Part shown: positions 33,024 through 42,783 of the stretch, piece by piece
Layout: every line of letters begins with the position of its first letter
How positions within the stretch are numbered: position 1 is the first letter of the stretch
NCBI RefSeq assembly: GCF_000179775.1
Contig: NZ_AEEB01000017.1
Span: forward strand, 585,522-649,521
Source of the DNA: Ahrensia sp. R2A130
Lineage (GTDB): Bacteria; Pseudomonadota; Alphaproteobacteria; Rhizobiales; Rhizobiaceae
DNA: 64,000 nucleotides
Direction: 5' to 3'
The notes under the pieces: model-generated
The model's input: the letters and a program-made list of their open reading frames with translations, nothing else
The model's database searches: none
Told to the model about the DNA's origin: nothing
Translations under genes and position numbers: made by a program

Positions 33024-33609
33024 TGACAAAAGTGCGGATCATAAATTCGGTTTGCTCATTCAACATATCGAGGTTCACGCCGGACACCCGCCGTTCCAGC
33101 GAGAGGCTGACCATGCCGTGAACCATGGAGAACAGGCTGCGCGCGGTACGGCCCACCAACATTGGGTCGCTGCCCTTCATATAATGTGTCAGCGGCTTCT
33201 CGATATGGCGGAACAGCGATAGCTGCCCTTCCAGCACCCAACCGGGCAGGGGATAGTCGGCAGGCAGCGCATGCTCGAACAGCGCACCCCATAGATTGCG
33301 GTTTGTCACCGCGAAGTCGCAATACGTGCGCCCGAGCGTCACCATATGCGCCAACGGCTCGGTCTCGCCGGTATCAGCGATGGACTCCGCCATAACCGTG
33401 TCGATGCGCTTCAGTGTGCGAAAGCTGACATGCAGGATCAGCGCGTCGAGATCATCGAATAGATTGTAAATCGTGCCGATGGAACAGCCCACATCAGCAG
33501 CAAGGTCGCGTGCATGAAGCCGTCCGACACTATGCGCTTCAATGCGCGTTTCGGCAGCTTCGATCAGTTGTTCGTGCAAGCGCGCTTTGCGTTCCGCGAC
33601 TTTCGACAT
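33004..33609 (-). CDS. TetR/AcrR-family transcriptional regulator
   Basis: The 201-residue protein has an N-terminal helix-turn-helix (about residues 11-55, with ARDLAADVGCSIGTIYNLF as recognition region) and a C-terminal ligand-binding domain of the TetR type with a WHG-like pattern (NLWGALFEHAL). It is divergent from a pspA-like gene. Three near-identical palindromes between them are likely operators. The ligand is not predictable. Confidence 0.93.
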   Translation of the reverse strand: MSKVAERKARLHEQLIEAAETRIEAHSVGRLHARDLAADVGCSIGTIYNLFDDLDALILHVSFRTLKRIDTVMAESIADTGETEPLAHMVTLGRTYCDFAVTNRNLWGALFEHALPADYPLPGWVLEGQLSLFRHIEKPLTHYMKGSDPMLVGRTARSLFSMVHGMVSLSLERRVSGVNLDMLNEQTEFMIRTFVKGLEAS

Positions 33610-33677
33610 GGTGGATGTCCCGCCAGATGTGAGCTTTCACACACCACATAGGGTAAAATCGATCATTTGGCGAGAAA

Positions 33678-33751
33678 AATGAACTTTGTTCAATTTAGGG
33701 ATTGAACAACGTTCAATTATGAGTAAGTTGGTCTCATGAACAACGTTCAAT
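33678..33751. promoter_or_regulatory. three TetR-type operator palindromes between tetR and pspA
   Basis: Consensus ATTGAAC-N3-GTTCAAT. The copies are AATGAAC-TTT-GTTCAAT (33678-33694), ATTGAAC-AAC-GTTCAAT (33701-33717, perfect arms) and CATGAAC-AAC-GTTCAAT (33735-33751). Starts are 23 and 34 bases apart. The third ends 14 bases before the pspA start, so binding would block that promoter and probably the tetR promoter. Confidence 0.8.
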
Positions 33752-33765
33752 AACGGAGACCAAAA

Positions 33766-34458
33766 ATGTTTAAGACCCTCACCACACTCCTTCGCGGTCG
33801 CACTGCTGACGCTGTCGAAGACTTCGCAGATGCCAACGCTTTGCCGCTTCTGCGCCAGCAAATTCGCGAATCCGGTCAGGCCGTTGCCTTGTCCCGCCGC
33901 GCAGTTGCCGCTGCCATGGCGGCGCACAAACAGGAAAACGAGCGCTTTGACCGCATCGTTGCCCAGATCACCGACTTGGAGACTCGCGCCGTTGCCGCGA
34001 TGGAGCAGGGCGATAGTGATCTGGCCCGCGACGCTGCTGAAGCCATTGCTCATCTGGAAAACGAACAGGCGTCTTCTGAACAAGCCAAGGGCCGCTACAC
34101 CGCCGAGATCACCCGCTTGAAGCGTGATGTCCGCGATGCTCAGAACCGGTTGCGTGATCTAGAGCGCGGCCACCGTTTGGCCCACGCCACGAACCACACA
34201 CAGCGTTTGGCTGCGACGCCCGCATCCAGTGCGACCACCCTGAAAGATGCCGAGCAAACGCTGGACCGCTTGCAGAAACGCCAGCGCAACATGGACCTCA
34301 CCCGCGAGGCCGAAGCCGAAATCTGCCAGTCCGACGAACCTGCCGACATCGTTCGCCGTCTTGCTGAAAAGGGCCACGGAGACGCTCTTTCCTCCTCGAC
34401 CGACGCTGTGCTGGCCCGCCTGAAAGCCAGCAAACAGAAGCCTGCAAAATCGAAATAG
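33766..34458 (+). CDS. pspA: PspA/IM30-family membrane-stress protein
   Basis: PspA-type proteins form ring or rod scaffolds on the inner membrane during envelope stress. The 230-residue product begins with an amphipathic helix (MFKTLTTLLRGR) and is almost entirely coiled-coil (residues 20-190), rich in Ala, Arg, Glu and Gln. No PspF or sigma54-type context is seen; control by the adjacent TetR protein is likely. A YiaA-type membrane gene follows 50 bases later. Confidence 0.85.
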   Translation: MFKTLTTLLRGRTADAVEDFADANALPLLRQQIRESGQAVALSRRAVAAAMAAHKQENERFDRIVAQITDLETRAVAAMEQGDSDLARDAAEAIAHLENEQASSEQAKGRYTAEITRLKRDVRDAQNRLRDLERGHRLAHATNHTQRLAATPASSATTLKDAEQTLDRLQKRQRNMDLTREAEAEICQSDEPADIVRRLAEKGHGDALSSSTDAVLARLKASKQKPAKSK

Positions 34459-34508
34459 ACCCAACTTCCCAAACCTGAAAACCAACCAAATCCTAAAAGG
34501 AACACACC

Positions 34509-34805
34509 ATGTCTAACCCAACCAACGTCGCCCCAACCGCTCCTGCCATGAACGCCTTTTCCATGTTCACCTTCATCTCGTTTGGCGTGTCCGCGCTGAT
34601 GATGGCCGGTGGCATCTATTTCATGGAGGCCAGCTTTGCGGCCAAGGGCTTCTACGCAATGTCCGCGATCATGCTGGTCCACACCACGATTTCGCTGTCG
34701 AAAACACTCCGTGATCAGGAAGAGCAGCGCAAATTGCACAACCGCATCGACGAGGCCCGCGCTGAACGCCTGCTGATGGAAACCCGCGACGGTGATCTTC
34801 TGTAA
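34509..34805 (+). CDS. YiaA/YiaB-family inner-membrane protein
   Basis: The 98-residue protein has two predicted helices (about 17-38 and 46-64) in the two-helix YiaAB pattern, then a charged, coiled-coil-prone tail (TLRDQEEQRKLHNRIDEARA). It is the second gene of the pspA unit and has an AAAGGAAC ribosome-binding site. YiaA/YiaB proteins often neighbour pspA; they presumably act at the stressed membrane. Confidence 0.8.
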   Translation: MSNPTNVAPTAPAMNAFSMFTFISFGVSALMMAGGIYFMEASFAAKGFYAMSAIMLVHTTISLSKTLRDQEEQRKLHNRIDEARAERLLMETRDGDLL

Positions 34806-34827
34806 GCATCACACGCATAAATTTTGG

Positions 34828-34857
34828 AAAGGCCGGTGCGGAAACGCATCGGCCTTT
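34828..34857 (+). terminator. pspA-yiaA rho-independent terminator
   Basis: A 13-bp stem with one wobble pair (34828-34840 with 34845-34857) closes a GAAA tetraloop and is followed by TT. It lies 23 bases after the YiaA-like stop. Confidence 0.92.
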
Positions 34858-34968
34858 TTGTTTGAATCGTGGACGCAGCAGATTCCACCAACCGTTTGAA
34901 GCGATTCACACTTTCGCTCATCCACACGCCTGCTATCAAAAGGGCAGAAACGGTTGGGAGAATACATC

Positions 34969-36000
34969 ATGCACGCACTCGTCATTCACGACGCCAAGGA
35001 TTTACGAATCGAGCAACGTGACGTCGCGGAACCTGCCGCAGGTGAAGTTCGCATCCGTTTGGCGACGGGCGGAATCTGCGGATCGGACCTACATTACTTC
35101 AACCACGGTGGCTTCGGCACTGTGCGCCTGAAGGAACCGATGATCCTTGGCCACGAGGTTGCAGGCCATGTTGCAGCGTTGGGCGAGGGCGTCTCCGATC
35201 TTGCTGTCGGCGATCTTGTCGCCGTCTCTCCGTCGCGGCCATGCGGCGCGTGCCGTTATTGCGCGGAGGGTTTGCCGAACCACTGCGAGAACATGCGCTT
35301 CTATGGCTCCGCCATGCCATTCCCCCATATACAAGGCGCATTCCGACAAGAGCTGATCGCAAACGCAGCACAATGCGCTCCTGCGGGTGATCTGACAGCA
35401 GGTGAAGCTGCCATGGCCGAACCGCTTTCCGTCGTTCTCCACGCCTGCAAAAGGGCAGGCGATCTGTTCGGAAAGCGCGTTCTGGTCACCGGTTGCGGTC
35501 CCATCGGTACGCTCGCCATCGTTGCTGCGCGCGCAGCAGGCGCGGCGGAAATAGTGGCCACAGACCTCTCGCCCAACGCGCTGGACTACGCAAAAAAGGT
35601 GGGCGCAGATCGTGTGATCGACAGCAAGGCCGAACCGGATGCTCTGTCCGAATATGCTGCGGGCAAAGGCACATTCGACGTGCTGTTCGAATGCTCTGGC
35701 GCAGCGCCAGCGCTAGCTTCCGGCATCGCTGCGATGCGTCCGCGCGGCGTCGTCATGCAGCTTGGTCTTGGCGGTGACATGCAAGTGCCGGTTCAGGCTC
35801 TCACCGCAAAAGAACTCGATCTCCGCGGCTCGTTCCGCTTCCACGAAGAATTCTTCACCGCCGTCCAGCAAATGCGCTCCGGCCGTATCGACGTGAAGCC
35901 GCTGATTTCTCACACCATGCCCATGGCCGATGCGTTGGAGGCGTTTGCATTGGCAAACGACCGCAGCCGCGCCATGAAGGTGCAGATGGACTTCTCGTAA
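34969..36000 (+). CDS. idnD: L-idonate 5-dehydrogenase-like zinc alcohol dehydrogenase
   Basis: A 343-residue medium-chain dehydrogenase. The catalytic zinc site includes CGSDLHYF and GHEVAGH. The structural zinc loop has four cysteines ([15 protein letters not shown]). The NAD(P)-binding motif is [11 protein letters not shown]. Best fit is L-idonate 5-dehydrogenase (idonate to 5-ketogluconate), but related sorbitol/threonine dehydrogenases share these features, so the substrate is tentative. The ATG follows GGGAGAA. It may be co-transcribed with pccB, 11 bases downstream. Confidence 0.75.
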   Translation: MHALVIHDAKDLRIEQRDVAEPAAGEVRIRLATGGICGSDLHYFNHGGFGTVRLKEPMILGHEVAGHVAALGEGVSDLAVGDLVAVSPSRPCGACRYCAEGLPNHCENMRFYGSAMPFPHIQGAFRQELIANAAQCAPAGDLTAGEAAMAEPLSVVLHACKRAGDLFGKRVLVTGCGPIGTLAIVAARAAGAAEIVATDLSPNALDYAKKVGADRVIDSKAEPDALSEYAAGKGTFDVLFECSGAAPALASGIAAMRPRGVVMQLGLGGDMQVPVQALTAKELDLRGSFRFHEEFFTAVQQMRSGRIDVKPLISHTMPMADALEAFALANDRSRAMKVQMDFS

Positions 36001-36011
36001 GGAACGCCCCG

Positions 36012-37544
36012 ATGACCGTGATTACCGAACAGCTGGAAGCCCGCCGCGAAGAAGCCCGCCTCGGTGGCGGCCAAAAGCGCATCGATTCACAACATTCCAA
36101 AGGCAAACTCACCGCCCGCGAGCGCCTCGACGTGCTGCTGGATGAAGGCTCTTTTGAAGAATACGACATGTTCGTCGCCCACCGCGCGGTGGATTTCGGC
36201 ATGGACAAGATCAAATATCCCGGCGACGGCGTCGTAACCGGTTGGGGCACCATCAACGGTCGTCTTGTCTATGTTTACGCGCAGGATTTCACGGTGCTGG
36301 GCGGTTCACTGTCGGAAACCCACGCCGCCAAAATTTGTAAAATCATGGACATGGCCATGAAGAACGGCGCGCCCGTCATCGGCCTGAACGATTCAGGCGG
36401 CGCGCGTATTCAGGAGGGCGTGGCGTCACTCGGCGGCTATGCCGACGTGTTTCAGAAGAACGTACTGGCCTCCGGCGTCGTGCCGCAAATTTCCGTCATC
36501 ATGGGTCCGTGCGCGGGCGGTGCGGTCTATTCGCCGGCCATGACAGACTTCATCTTCATGGTGCGGGACACGTCCTACATGTTCGTCACCGGTCCCGACG
36601 TTGTGAAAACCGTCACCAACGAGATCGTCACCGCGGAAGAACTTGGCGGCGCTAAGACCCACACGACAAAATCCTCAGTCGCTGATGGTGCGTACGACAA
36701 TGACATCGAGACCCTGCGCCAGATGCGCCGCCTCTACGATTTCCTGCCGCTGAACAATCGCGAAAAAGCGCCTGTGCGCCCGTTTTTCGATTCCCCCGAT
36801 CGCGAAGAGGCGTCACTTGACACGCTCATCCCCGCCAACCCGAACCAGCCTTACGACATCAAGGAATTGATCGTGAAATTGGCGGACGAGGGCGACTTCT
36901 TCGAAATCCAGAAGGATTTTGCTGCCAACATCGTCACCGGTTTTGTCCGCATGGAAGGCCAGACGGTCGGTGTCGTTGCCAACCAGCCGTTGGTATTGGC
37001 GGGCGTGCTGGACATTGCATCATCGCGCAAAGCAGCCCGTTTCGTGCGCTTCTGCGATGCGTTTTCCATTCCCATTCTTACGCTGGTGGACGTTCCCGGC
37101 TTCCTGCCCGGCACGTCGCAAGAACTTGGCGGTGTCATAAAACATGGCGCGAAACTGCTCTTTGCCTATGGCGAAGCGACGGTGCCGAAAGTCACACTCA
37201 TCACCCGCAAGGCCTATGGCGGCGCGTATGACGTGATGGCTTCCAAACACCTGCGCGGCGACGTCAACTACGCCTGGCCCACCGCAGAGATCGCTGTCAT
37301 GGGCGCAAAAGGCGCGGTGGAAATCATCTACCGGCAGGATCTAGCAGACGCCGAAAAGATTGCCGACCACACTAAAAACTATGAAGCCCGCTTCGCCAAC
37401 CCCTTCGTTGCCGCAGAAAAAGGCTTCGTCGACGACGTCATCCAGCCCGCCGAAACGCGAAAACGCCTATGCCGCGCCTTTGCGGTGCTGAAGGGCAAGC
37501 AGTTGGAGAACCCGTGGAAAAAGCACGATAATTTGCCGTTGTAG
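36012..37544 (+). CDS. pccB: propionyl-CoA carboxylase beta chain
   Basis: This is the carboxyltransferase subunit that converts propionyl-CoA to methylmalonyl-CoA with carboxybiotin from PccA (not in the window). The 510-residue protein has family patterns [20 protein letters not shown], the oxyanion-forming [10 protein letters not shown] and [12 protein letters not shown], and the C-terminal [13 protein letters not shown]. It lies 11 bases after the IdnD-like gene and 15 bases before a methyltransferase gene. Confidence 0.96.
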   Translation: MTVITEQLEARREEARLGGGQKRIDSQHSKGKLTARERLDVLLDEGSFEEYDMFVAHRAVDFGMDKIKYPGDGVVTGWGTINGRLVYVYAQDFTVLGGSLSETHAAKICKIMDMAMKNGAPVIGLNDSGGARIQEGVASLGGYADVFQKNVLASGVVPQISVIMGPCAGGAVYSPAMTDFIFMVRDTSYMFVTGPDVVKTVTNEIVTAEELGGAKTHTTKSSVADGAYDNDIETLRQMRRLYDFLPLNNREKAPVRPFFDSPDREEASLDTLIPANPNQPYDIKELIVKLADEGDFFEIQKDFAANIVTGFVRMEGQTVGVVANQPLVLAGVLDIASSRKAARFVRFCDAFSIPILTLVDVPGFLPGTSQELGGVIKHGAKLLFAYGEATVPKVTLITRKAYGGAYDVMASKHLRGDVNYAWPTAEIAVMGAKGAVEIIYRQDLADAEKIADHTKNYEARFANPFVAAEKGFVDDVIQPAETRKRLCRAFAVLKGKQLENPWKKHDNLPL

Positions 37545-37559
37545 ATCACGGAGAGCCGC

Positions 37560-38195
37560 ATGAAAGACTCCCGTGAACACGGCATAGACCGGTACCACAC
37601 ACTCGATCCAGCCGCAGACCCGAAGACTCAATTGAAGCAGGTTTATGCGGAATGGGCGGCCGACTACGACCATGATAATGACCACAAACTGGAGACGGTT
37701 TCTCAACCGAATACCGTTGCCATGCTTCTGCGCCATATGGACGATCGTAAGGCCGAGATTCTCGACTACGGCTGTGGCACGGGTATCGTTGGGCTTCACC
37801 TAGCGCATGTCGGTTTCACCACATTCGACGGCGCGGATATTTCGACTGAAATGTTGGAAATCGCCCGACCGCGAGGCTATCGCAATCTTCAAACACTGGG
37901 TGATGGTTACAGGTCGTTACCTGAGGCTGCATATGGTGCGGTTCTTTGCGTCGGTGTTTTTACCCATGGACATCTCGGCAAGGAAGGTTTGTCTGAATTG
38001 CTGCGTCTGACCAAACCCGGAGGCACGATTTGTTTCACGGTGAACGAAGGTGTTTGGGAGCCGGAGGGTTTCGAAGTCGCGATTGAATCCCTTGAAGCAA
38101 CAGGGCTCTGGCAAGTTCTGGAGTGCAGGCGAGACGACTACATGCGTAAGGAAGGTGTGCAGGGCTGGTACGTTGCAGCGCGTAAGACCCTCTGA
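37560..38195 (+). CDS. class I SAM-dependent methyltransferase
   Basis: The 211-residue protein has a SAM-binding motif (ILDYGCGTGIVGLHL, near residue 67), an acidic strand GADISTEML and a post-motif LRLTKPGGTICF. It resembles small-molecule methyltransferases of the WBSCR27 type. It follows pccB by 15 bases with a GGAGAG ribosome-binding site. The substrate is unknown. Confidence 0.85.
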   Translation: MKDSREHGIDRYHTLDPAADPKTQLKQVYAEWAADYDHDNDHKLETVSQPNTVAMLLRHMDDRKAEILDYGCGTGIVGLHLAHVGFTTFDGADISTEMLEIARPRGYRNLQTLGDGYRSLPEAAYGAVLCVGVFTHGHLGKEGLSELLRLTKPGGTICFTVNEGVWEPEGFEVAIESLEATGLWQVLECRRDDYMRKEGVQGWYVAARKTL

Positions 38196-38264
38196 ACGTC
38201 TGAACCGATCACTGCGCTGAAAACGTGAATTGCGGCATCGCTTTCATTGCGGCAGTCTTTTGGC

Positions 38265-39080
38265 ATGACGAAACATTTAGCCCGATTTGCACTCGTATCG
38301 CTCTTGCTCTTTTCCAGCGCGGGAAATGCCCCCGCAGCAGACGTTGAAGTTGATGTCGAGCTCGTTCTCGCCGTCGATGTCTCCCGCTCCATGTCGCCTC
38401 GCGAGTTGGAAATTCAGCGGCGCGGCTATGCGTCTGCGCTCACCAGTCCGGAAGTCACAAAGGCTATTTCATCTGGGTTGATCGGCAAAATTGCGCTCAC
38501 ATATTACGAATGGGCAGGTCACACTTCGCAGCGCACTATCATTCCATGGACTTTGGTGGAAACGGCGGCGGATGCGGAAGCAATTGCGCTGAAACTGACG
38601 GCGCAATTCAACCCAAGTCTGCGCCGCACATCGATTTCAGGCGCCATCGACCATGGTGCTTCTCTGTTTTCTGACAACGGTTATCGCGGCATGCGGCGGG
38701 TTATCGATGTGTCGGGTGATGGTCCCAACAACAATGGCCGCGCGGTGGTGAAGGCGCGAGATGCTGCTGTGGCGCAGGGCACCATCATCAACGGGCTGCC
38801 GTTGATGACCCGCGAAGGGATGGGATCGCGCTTCCATATCACCGATCTGGATGAATACTACCGCGCCTGCGTCGTGGGCGGGCCCGGCTCATTCGTTATT
38901 CCCGTGCGCCGATGGGAAGAGTTTCCCCAAGCCGTGCGGCAAAAATTAGTGCTGGAACTGGCATCGAACCCCGTGCTGCCCAAACGAACCGCTTTCAGGT
39001 CGCGTAAAGCCAACGGTACAATCGACTGCATGATCGGTGAGCGCATCTGGAACCGCTATTTCCGCGATTGGGCGCAGTGA
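38265..39080 (+). CDS. secreted VWA-domain protein (DUF1194)
   Basis: The 271-residue product has a signal peptide (about residues 1-24, ending NAPAA) and a von Willebrand A-type domain with the MIDAS motif DVSRSMS near residue 39. DUF1194 proteins share this layout; function is not established. The start at 38265 gives a clean signal peptide; a TTG at 38247 is the alternative. Confidence 0.85.
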   Translation: MTKHLARFALVSLLLFSSAGNAPAADVEVDVELVLAVDVSRSMSPRELEIQRRGYASALTSPEVTKAISSGLIGKIALTYYEWAGHTSQRTIIPWTLVETAADAEAIALKLTAQFNPSLRRTSISGAIDHGASLFSDNGYRGMRRVIDVSGDGPNNNGRAVVKARDAAVAQGTIINGLPLMTREGMGSRFHITDLDEYYRACVVGGPGSFVIPVRRWEEFPQAVRQKLVLELASNPVLPKRTAFRSRKANGTIDCMIGERIWNRYFRDWAQ

Positions 39081-39092
39081 AACCTCAGAACA

Positions 39093-39410
39093 TTATTCGT
39101 CGGTGGGATAGTCGGTAAGGTCAGGCTGATGGGTCGCGCGAAACCATATGCCGGTGGCACACACCGCCATGGCGAATAATTGCGCGAAACCGGCAGCCAG
39201 AAGTGCTGCGAAGGCGAAACCCCGGTCTGATGCGGCGACGAGTGAACCCAGATTGGCGATGTTGAAATAGATCATGGCGAGCGCGATGAAAGCACCAATG
39301 GTCGCGCCAGCCAGCGAATCCCAAGCCATGGCGTGAAGCCACGACCGGTGTTGGGCGGCAATACGCTTCCGGTTGCGGCGAATGTGGAGCGGCTCCGTCA
39401 AATACTTCAT
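39093..39410 (-). CDS. small membrane protein, unknown
   Basis: The 105-residue protein has a basic N-terminus (residues 1-27), then two to three hydrophobic segments (about 31-52 and 65-90). I recognise no family. It faces the VWA gene (12 bases between stops) and is divergent from the P450 gene. Confidence 0.65.
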   Translation of the reverse strand: MKYLTEPLHIRRNRKRIAAQHRSWLHAMAWDSLAGATIGAFIALAMIYFNIANLGSLVAASDRGFAFAALLAAGFAQLFAMAVCATGIWFRATHQPDLTDYPTDE

Positions 39411-39446
39411 CCTTCACTTCCCTCGCGGTCACGCCATGGGTATCTC

Positions 39447-40703
39447 TTGAGTGATGAAGTGCAATCCGCAACGGTGACGCAGCTGAACGAGTTTGATCCT
39501 CTGTCGCCAGCCTTCGCGCGCGATCCTTACAAGATTTATCAGCAGCTGCGCGCGCTGGATCGTCCGCACTATTTCGCGCCCCATGATGCCAATCTGCTTG
39601 CCCGCTATGATGATGTTGTGGCTGTGGCGACGAACCCCGCGATGGTGCGGTCGTTGAAGGGGTACGAGAGCGCTACTGAAGCAGCTGAACGGCAACGGCG
39701 CGCCAACTGGCACGATATGCCGTATCACGAGAGGGTGGTGCAGTTTTCGCTGTTGGACAGTGATGGTGACGTGCACCGCCGGCTGCGGAAGCTGGTTTTT
39801 GGTGATCTCACAAGCCGGTCGATTGCTGGTCTTGAGGCTGAGGTGCGTACCTATGTGGTGAGACTTTTAGACGGCATAAAAGATCGTGATGAGTTCGATT
39901 TCATCGCAGATTTTGCAGCCCACATTCCCGGTCATATCATTGGCCGCTTGCTCGGTTGCCCTGCGGAAGATGCGCCGCAATTGCGGCTGTGGTCGGAGCA
40001 GGTGGTGCAGTTTTTCGATGTGGACCGTACCGCCCAAAAGAAAGCTTTGGCGGAGACAGCTACACGCGATTTCTATCATTATCTCGAACACCTGAAGGCT
40101 GAACGCACACGCCACCCTAAAGACGATCTCATTTCCAAAATGCTGTTGGACGAGCGGGCAGGGCGCTACACGCCGGACGAGTTCATCTCCACCTGCATGC
40201 TGCTGCTGATGGCAGGGCATGGTTCGACCATAGACGTGTTGGGTTCCGGCATGCACACGCTGCTGAAACACCCTGATGCGATGGCGCAATTGCGTGCTGA
40301 CCAATCACTGCTTCCCAACGCGATCCAGGAAATATTCCGCTACGAACCACCGCTGCCGTTCTTTCACCGCCATGCGCTGGAGGACGTAACGATCAGAGGC
40401 CACTACTATCCGGCAGGCACAACCTTCGGTCTGCTCTACAGCGCAGCCAATCGTGACGAGGCCCAGTTCGAGCGGCCTGATGAATTCGATATTCACCGCA
40501 CACCCAACCGCCATTTGGCCTTCGGTATGGGCGCGCATCTGTGCCTTGGAAATCACTTGGCACGATTGAATATGCGAGTGATTTTCGAGGAGCTTTTTGT
40601 GCGAACAAGCACCATCGAAGGCGTTGGCGGCGAAACAACCTACAAGCCCGGCCTGTCTGTGCGCGGGCCGCTGGCGCTGCCTGTCAGGTTAGCTTTTCGC
40701 TGA
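39447..40703 (+). CDS. cytochrome P450 with variant I-helix
   Basis: A bacterial soluble-type P450 of roughly 418 residues. The haem-thiolate loop FGMGAHLCLGNHLA and the K-helix ExxR (EIFRYEPP) are intact. The oxygen-activation motif is AGHGST, where AGHETT or AGxDT is usual, so the acidic residue is Gly and the Thr is Ser. The frame is open from 39333 but overlaps the divergent gene; TTG 39447 or GTG 39459 are likely starts. Its 3' end overlaps the convergent sterol-desaturase gene by 15 bases. Confidence 0.88.
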   Translation: MSDEVQSATVTQLNEFDPLSPAFARDPYKIYQQLRALDRPHYFAPHDANLLARYDDVVAVATNPAMVRSLKGYESATEAAERQRRANWHDMPYHERVVQFSLLDSDGDVHRRLRKLVFGDLTSRSIAGLEAEVRTYVVRLLDGIKDRDEFDFIADFAAHIPGHIIGRLLGCPAEDAPQLRLWSEQVVQFFDVDRTAQKKALAETATRDFYHYLEHLKAERTRHPKDDLISKMLLDERAGRYTPDEFISTCMLLLMAGHGSTIDVLGSGMHTLLKHPDAMAQLRADQSLLPNAIQEIFRYEPPLPFFHRHALEDVTIRGHYYPAGTTFGLLYSAANRDEAQFERPDEFDIHRTPNRHLAFGMGAHLCLGNHLARLNMRVIFEELFVRTSTIEGVGGETTYKPGLSVRGPLALPVRLAFR

Positions 40704-41705
40704 CTGCATTAGCCGGCGTCGGCGCTCTTTTATGTGGGCGTGGGCTTCTTCCGTGCCATCGTGGAATGAACCAAACCACTTGTCCCACGGCACTTCCAGA
40801 TTGCCGTAATTACAGTCAAAATAGCGGTGGTGCATCTGGTGGTGGAACGTCCCCAATGCCAGTTGGTTTTTGTCGCCTGCAATCCAGCCTTCAAAGCCGG
40901 TGTGAGAAGTCGCTGCGGTAAGCGCCTGATGTTGCATATGGAACAGAATGTGCAACGGATGTGCGGCCACAACGAAGTGTATCAGCACGCTGGACAGGAA
41001 CAGCAGGTGCTCCACCGGATGCATGGAAAAGCCCGACCAAGGCCCGACATTGATGTTGCGATGGTGCAGAGCGTGGGCGAGCTTGTAGAGCGGCGGCCAG
41101 TGCAGCCAGCGGTGAATCCAATAGAAATGGAACGAAATCCAGATCGGTGTCAGGAAGAAAAGCACCACGAACCACACCGGATTTTCCGACCACAGCAGCA
41201 CCGGTGCGTAACCGTTGGCCATGGCCCAGAACATAAGTGCTTCGTACGCCGTCCAAAACGCCACGCCGCTGCCAAGCGACCAAGCCATATTGTCCAGCAC
41301 CTGATTGTTGAACGTGAAGCTGCGGCCCTCCCGCGACAGTTCTCTGCCGTCGAATTTTAGTTCGTCGCGTTGCTTTTTGTAGCTGTGAAAATACAGATGA
41401 AGGCCGCCGGCCACGACGAGCAGAAGCAGGAAATTGCGGATGTAAAGTTCGGCAACCCAGCCGAACGATAGCGTGCTCATCTCTTCCAGCTCGGGTTGGA
41501 AAAAGACCCACGAGATAACCGCTAAAACGATGAGAATGGAGTTCTCGGCAAACGCGAACCACCGTTGCGCCACCCAACTTATCATACGCTTCGGTTCAGG
41601 TGGCCATTCCATGAACGGCGATACCCTAATACGGCCTTCCGGCCGGTGGTGCCATTGGCGTTCAAAGCTGGATGGCGGCGCAGCTTTTTCGGGGTTGGCG
41701 CTCAT
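40689..41705 (-). CDS. sterol desaturase / fatty acid hydroxylase family protein
   Basis: A membrane diiron oxidase-like protein of 338 residues with several hydrophobic segments and the histidine boxes HRWLH, HALHH and HHQMHH that bind two irons. Members hydroxylate or desaturate sterols, carotenoids or alkyl lipids. The substrate cannot be read from sequence. The start at 41705 is chosen over 41792 because the extra residues lack family character. Confidence 0.88.
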   Translation of the reverse strand: MSANPEKAAPPSSFERQWHHRPEGRIRVSPFMEWPPEPKRMISWVAQRWFAFAENSILIVLAVISWVFFQPELEEMSTLSFGWVAELYIRNFLLLLVVAGGLHLYFHSYKKQRDELKFDGRELSREGRSFTFNNQVLDNMAWSLGSGVAFWTAYEALMFWAMANGYAPVLLWSENPVWFVVLFFLTPIWISFHFYWIHRWLHWPPLYKLAHALHHRNINVGPWSGFSMHPVEHLLFLSSVLIHFVVAAHPLHILFHMQHQALTAATSHTGFEGWIAGDKNQLALGTFHHQMHHRYFDCNYGNLEVPWDKWFGSFHDGTEEAHAHIKERRRRLMQSAKS

Positions 41706-41870
41706 TGTGGAGTTCCCGTGCGGACTGCGTATTTGTGAGTGACAGGATTGTTCAATCGCAGCTGCTTCGCAAGTCACCCATTGAAGCATCACATCGCCAA
41801 TTGGTGAGTGGCGGTGCCCCGCAGTTTGCGCGATAAGGGCATCAACGTATCAAACTGAAAGACCGCTCCC

Positions 41871-42779
41871 ATGGCTGATGACAAACCCAACCCCGCCGAC
41901 AATCTGCCCGCAGGCTACGAGCCCGCATCCGTTTGGGAATGGAAGCAGGGCAACGGCGGCAAGTTCGCCAATATCAACCGTCCGATCTCAGGCGCTACAA
42001 GCGAGAAAGCCCTGCCGGTCGGTGACAATCCCATGCAGCTTTATTCGCTGGCAACGCCCAATGGTGTGAAGGTGACGTTGCTGCTGGAGGAATTGCTGGC
42101 GGCTGGTCATACCGGCGCAGAATACGACGCTTGGTTGGTGAATATCGGCGAAGGCGACCAGTTCGGTTCCGGCTTCGTTGGTGCAAACCCCAACTCGAAA
42201 ATTCCGGCACTCATGGACCACTCCGCAGGTGTCGAGCCGCTTCGTGTGTTCGAAAGCGGTGCGATCCTGCTTTATCTGGCAGAAAAATTTGATGCGTTTC
42301 TGCCGAAGGAACACCGCGCCCGCACCGAATGCCTAAATTGGTTGTTCTGGCAGATGGGCTCTGCACCTTATCTCGGGGGCGGTTTCGGCCATTTCTATGC
42401 CTATGCGCCGATGAAGATCGAATATGCCATCGACCGCTTTTCCATGGAGACCAAGCGTCAACTCGACGTTATGGACAAGCATTTGGCACACCATGAATTT
42501 ATGGCTGGCAATGAATATACTATCGCCGATATGGCGATCCTGCCTTGGTATGGCGGGTTGGTTGATGGCGTTCTTTACGGTGATGCGGCGAACTACCTGC
42601 AAACCGCCGACTACACCCACGTGAACCGCTGGAAAGATCAGCTGATGGCGCGCGATGCCTTCAAACGTGGTCGTATGGTCAACCGTGCATTTGGCGAAAA
42701 ATCCAGCCAGCTGCGCGAACGTCATTCCGCTGCGGACTTTGAAACGCAGACGCAAGACAAGCTCGATCCGGACACTTGA
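41871..42779 (+). CDS. yghU: YghU-type glutathione-dependent disulfide-bond oxidoreductase
   Basis: A 302-residue GST-fold protein. The thioredoxin-like N-domain begins near MQLYSLATPNGVKV, with NPNSKIPAL and VFESGAILLYLAEKF as glutathione-site motifs. The helical C-domain contains EYTIADMAILPWYG. The N-terminal extension (about 50 residues, with NLPAGYEPASVWEW) is characteristic of YghU/YfcG-type enzymes, which reduce disulfides or hydroperoxides with glutathione. Confidence 0.9.
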   Translation: MADDKPNPADNLPAGYEPASVWEWKQGNGGKFANINRPISGATSEKALPVGDNPMQLYSLATPNGVKVTLLLEELLAAGHTGAEYDAWLVNIGEGDQFGSGFVGANPNSKIPALMDHSAGVEPLRVFESGAILLYLAEKFDAFLPKEHRARTECLNWLFWQMGSAPYLGGGFGHFYAYAPMKIEYAIDRFSMETKRQLDVMDKHLAHHEFMAGNEYTIADMAILPWYGGLVDGVLYGDAANYLQTADYTHVNRWKDQLMARDAFKRGRMVNRAFGEKSSQLRERHSAADFETQTQDKLDPDT

Positions 42780-42783
42780 TCTA

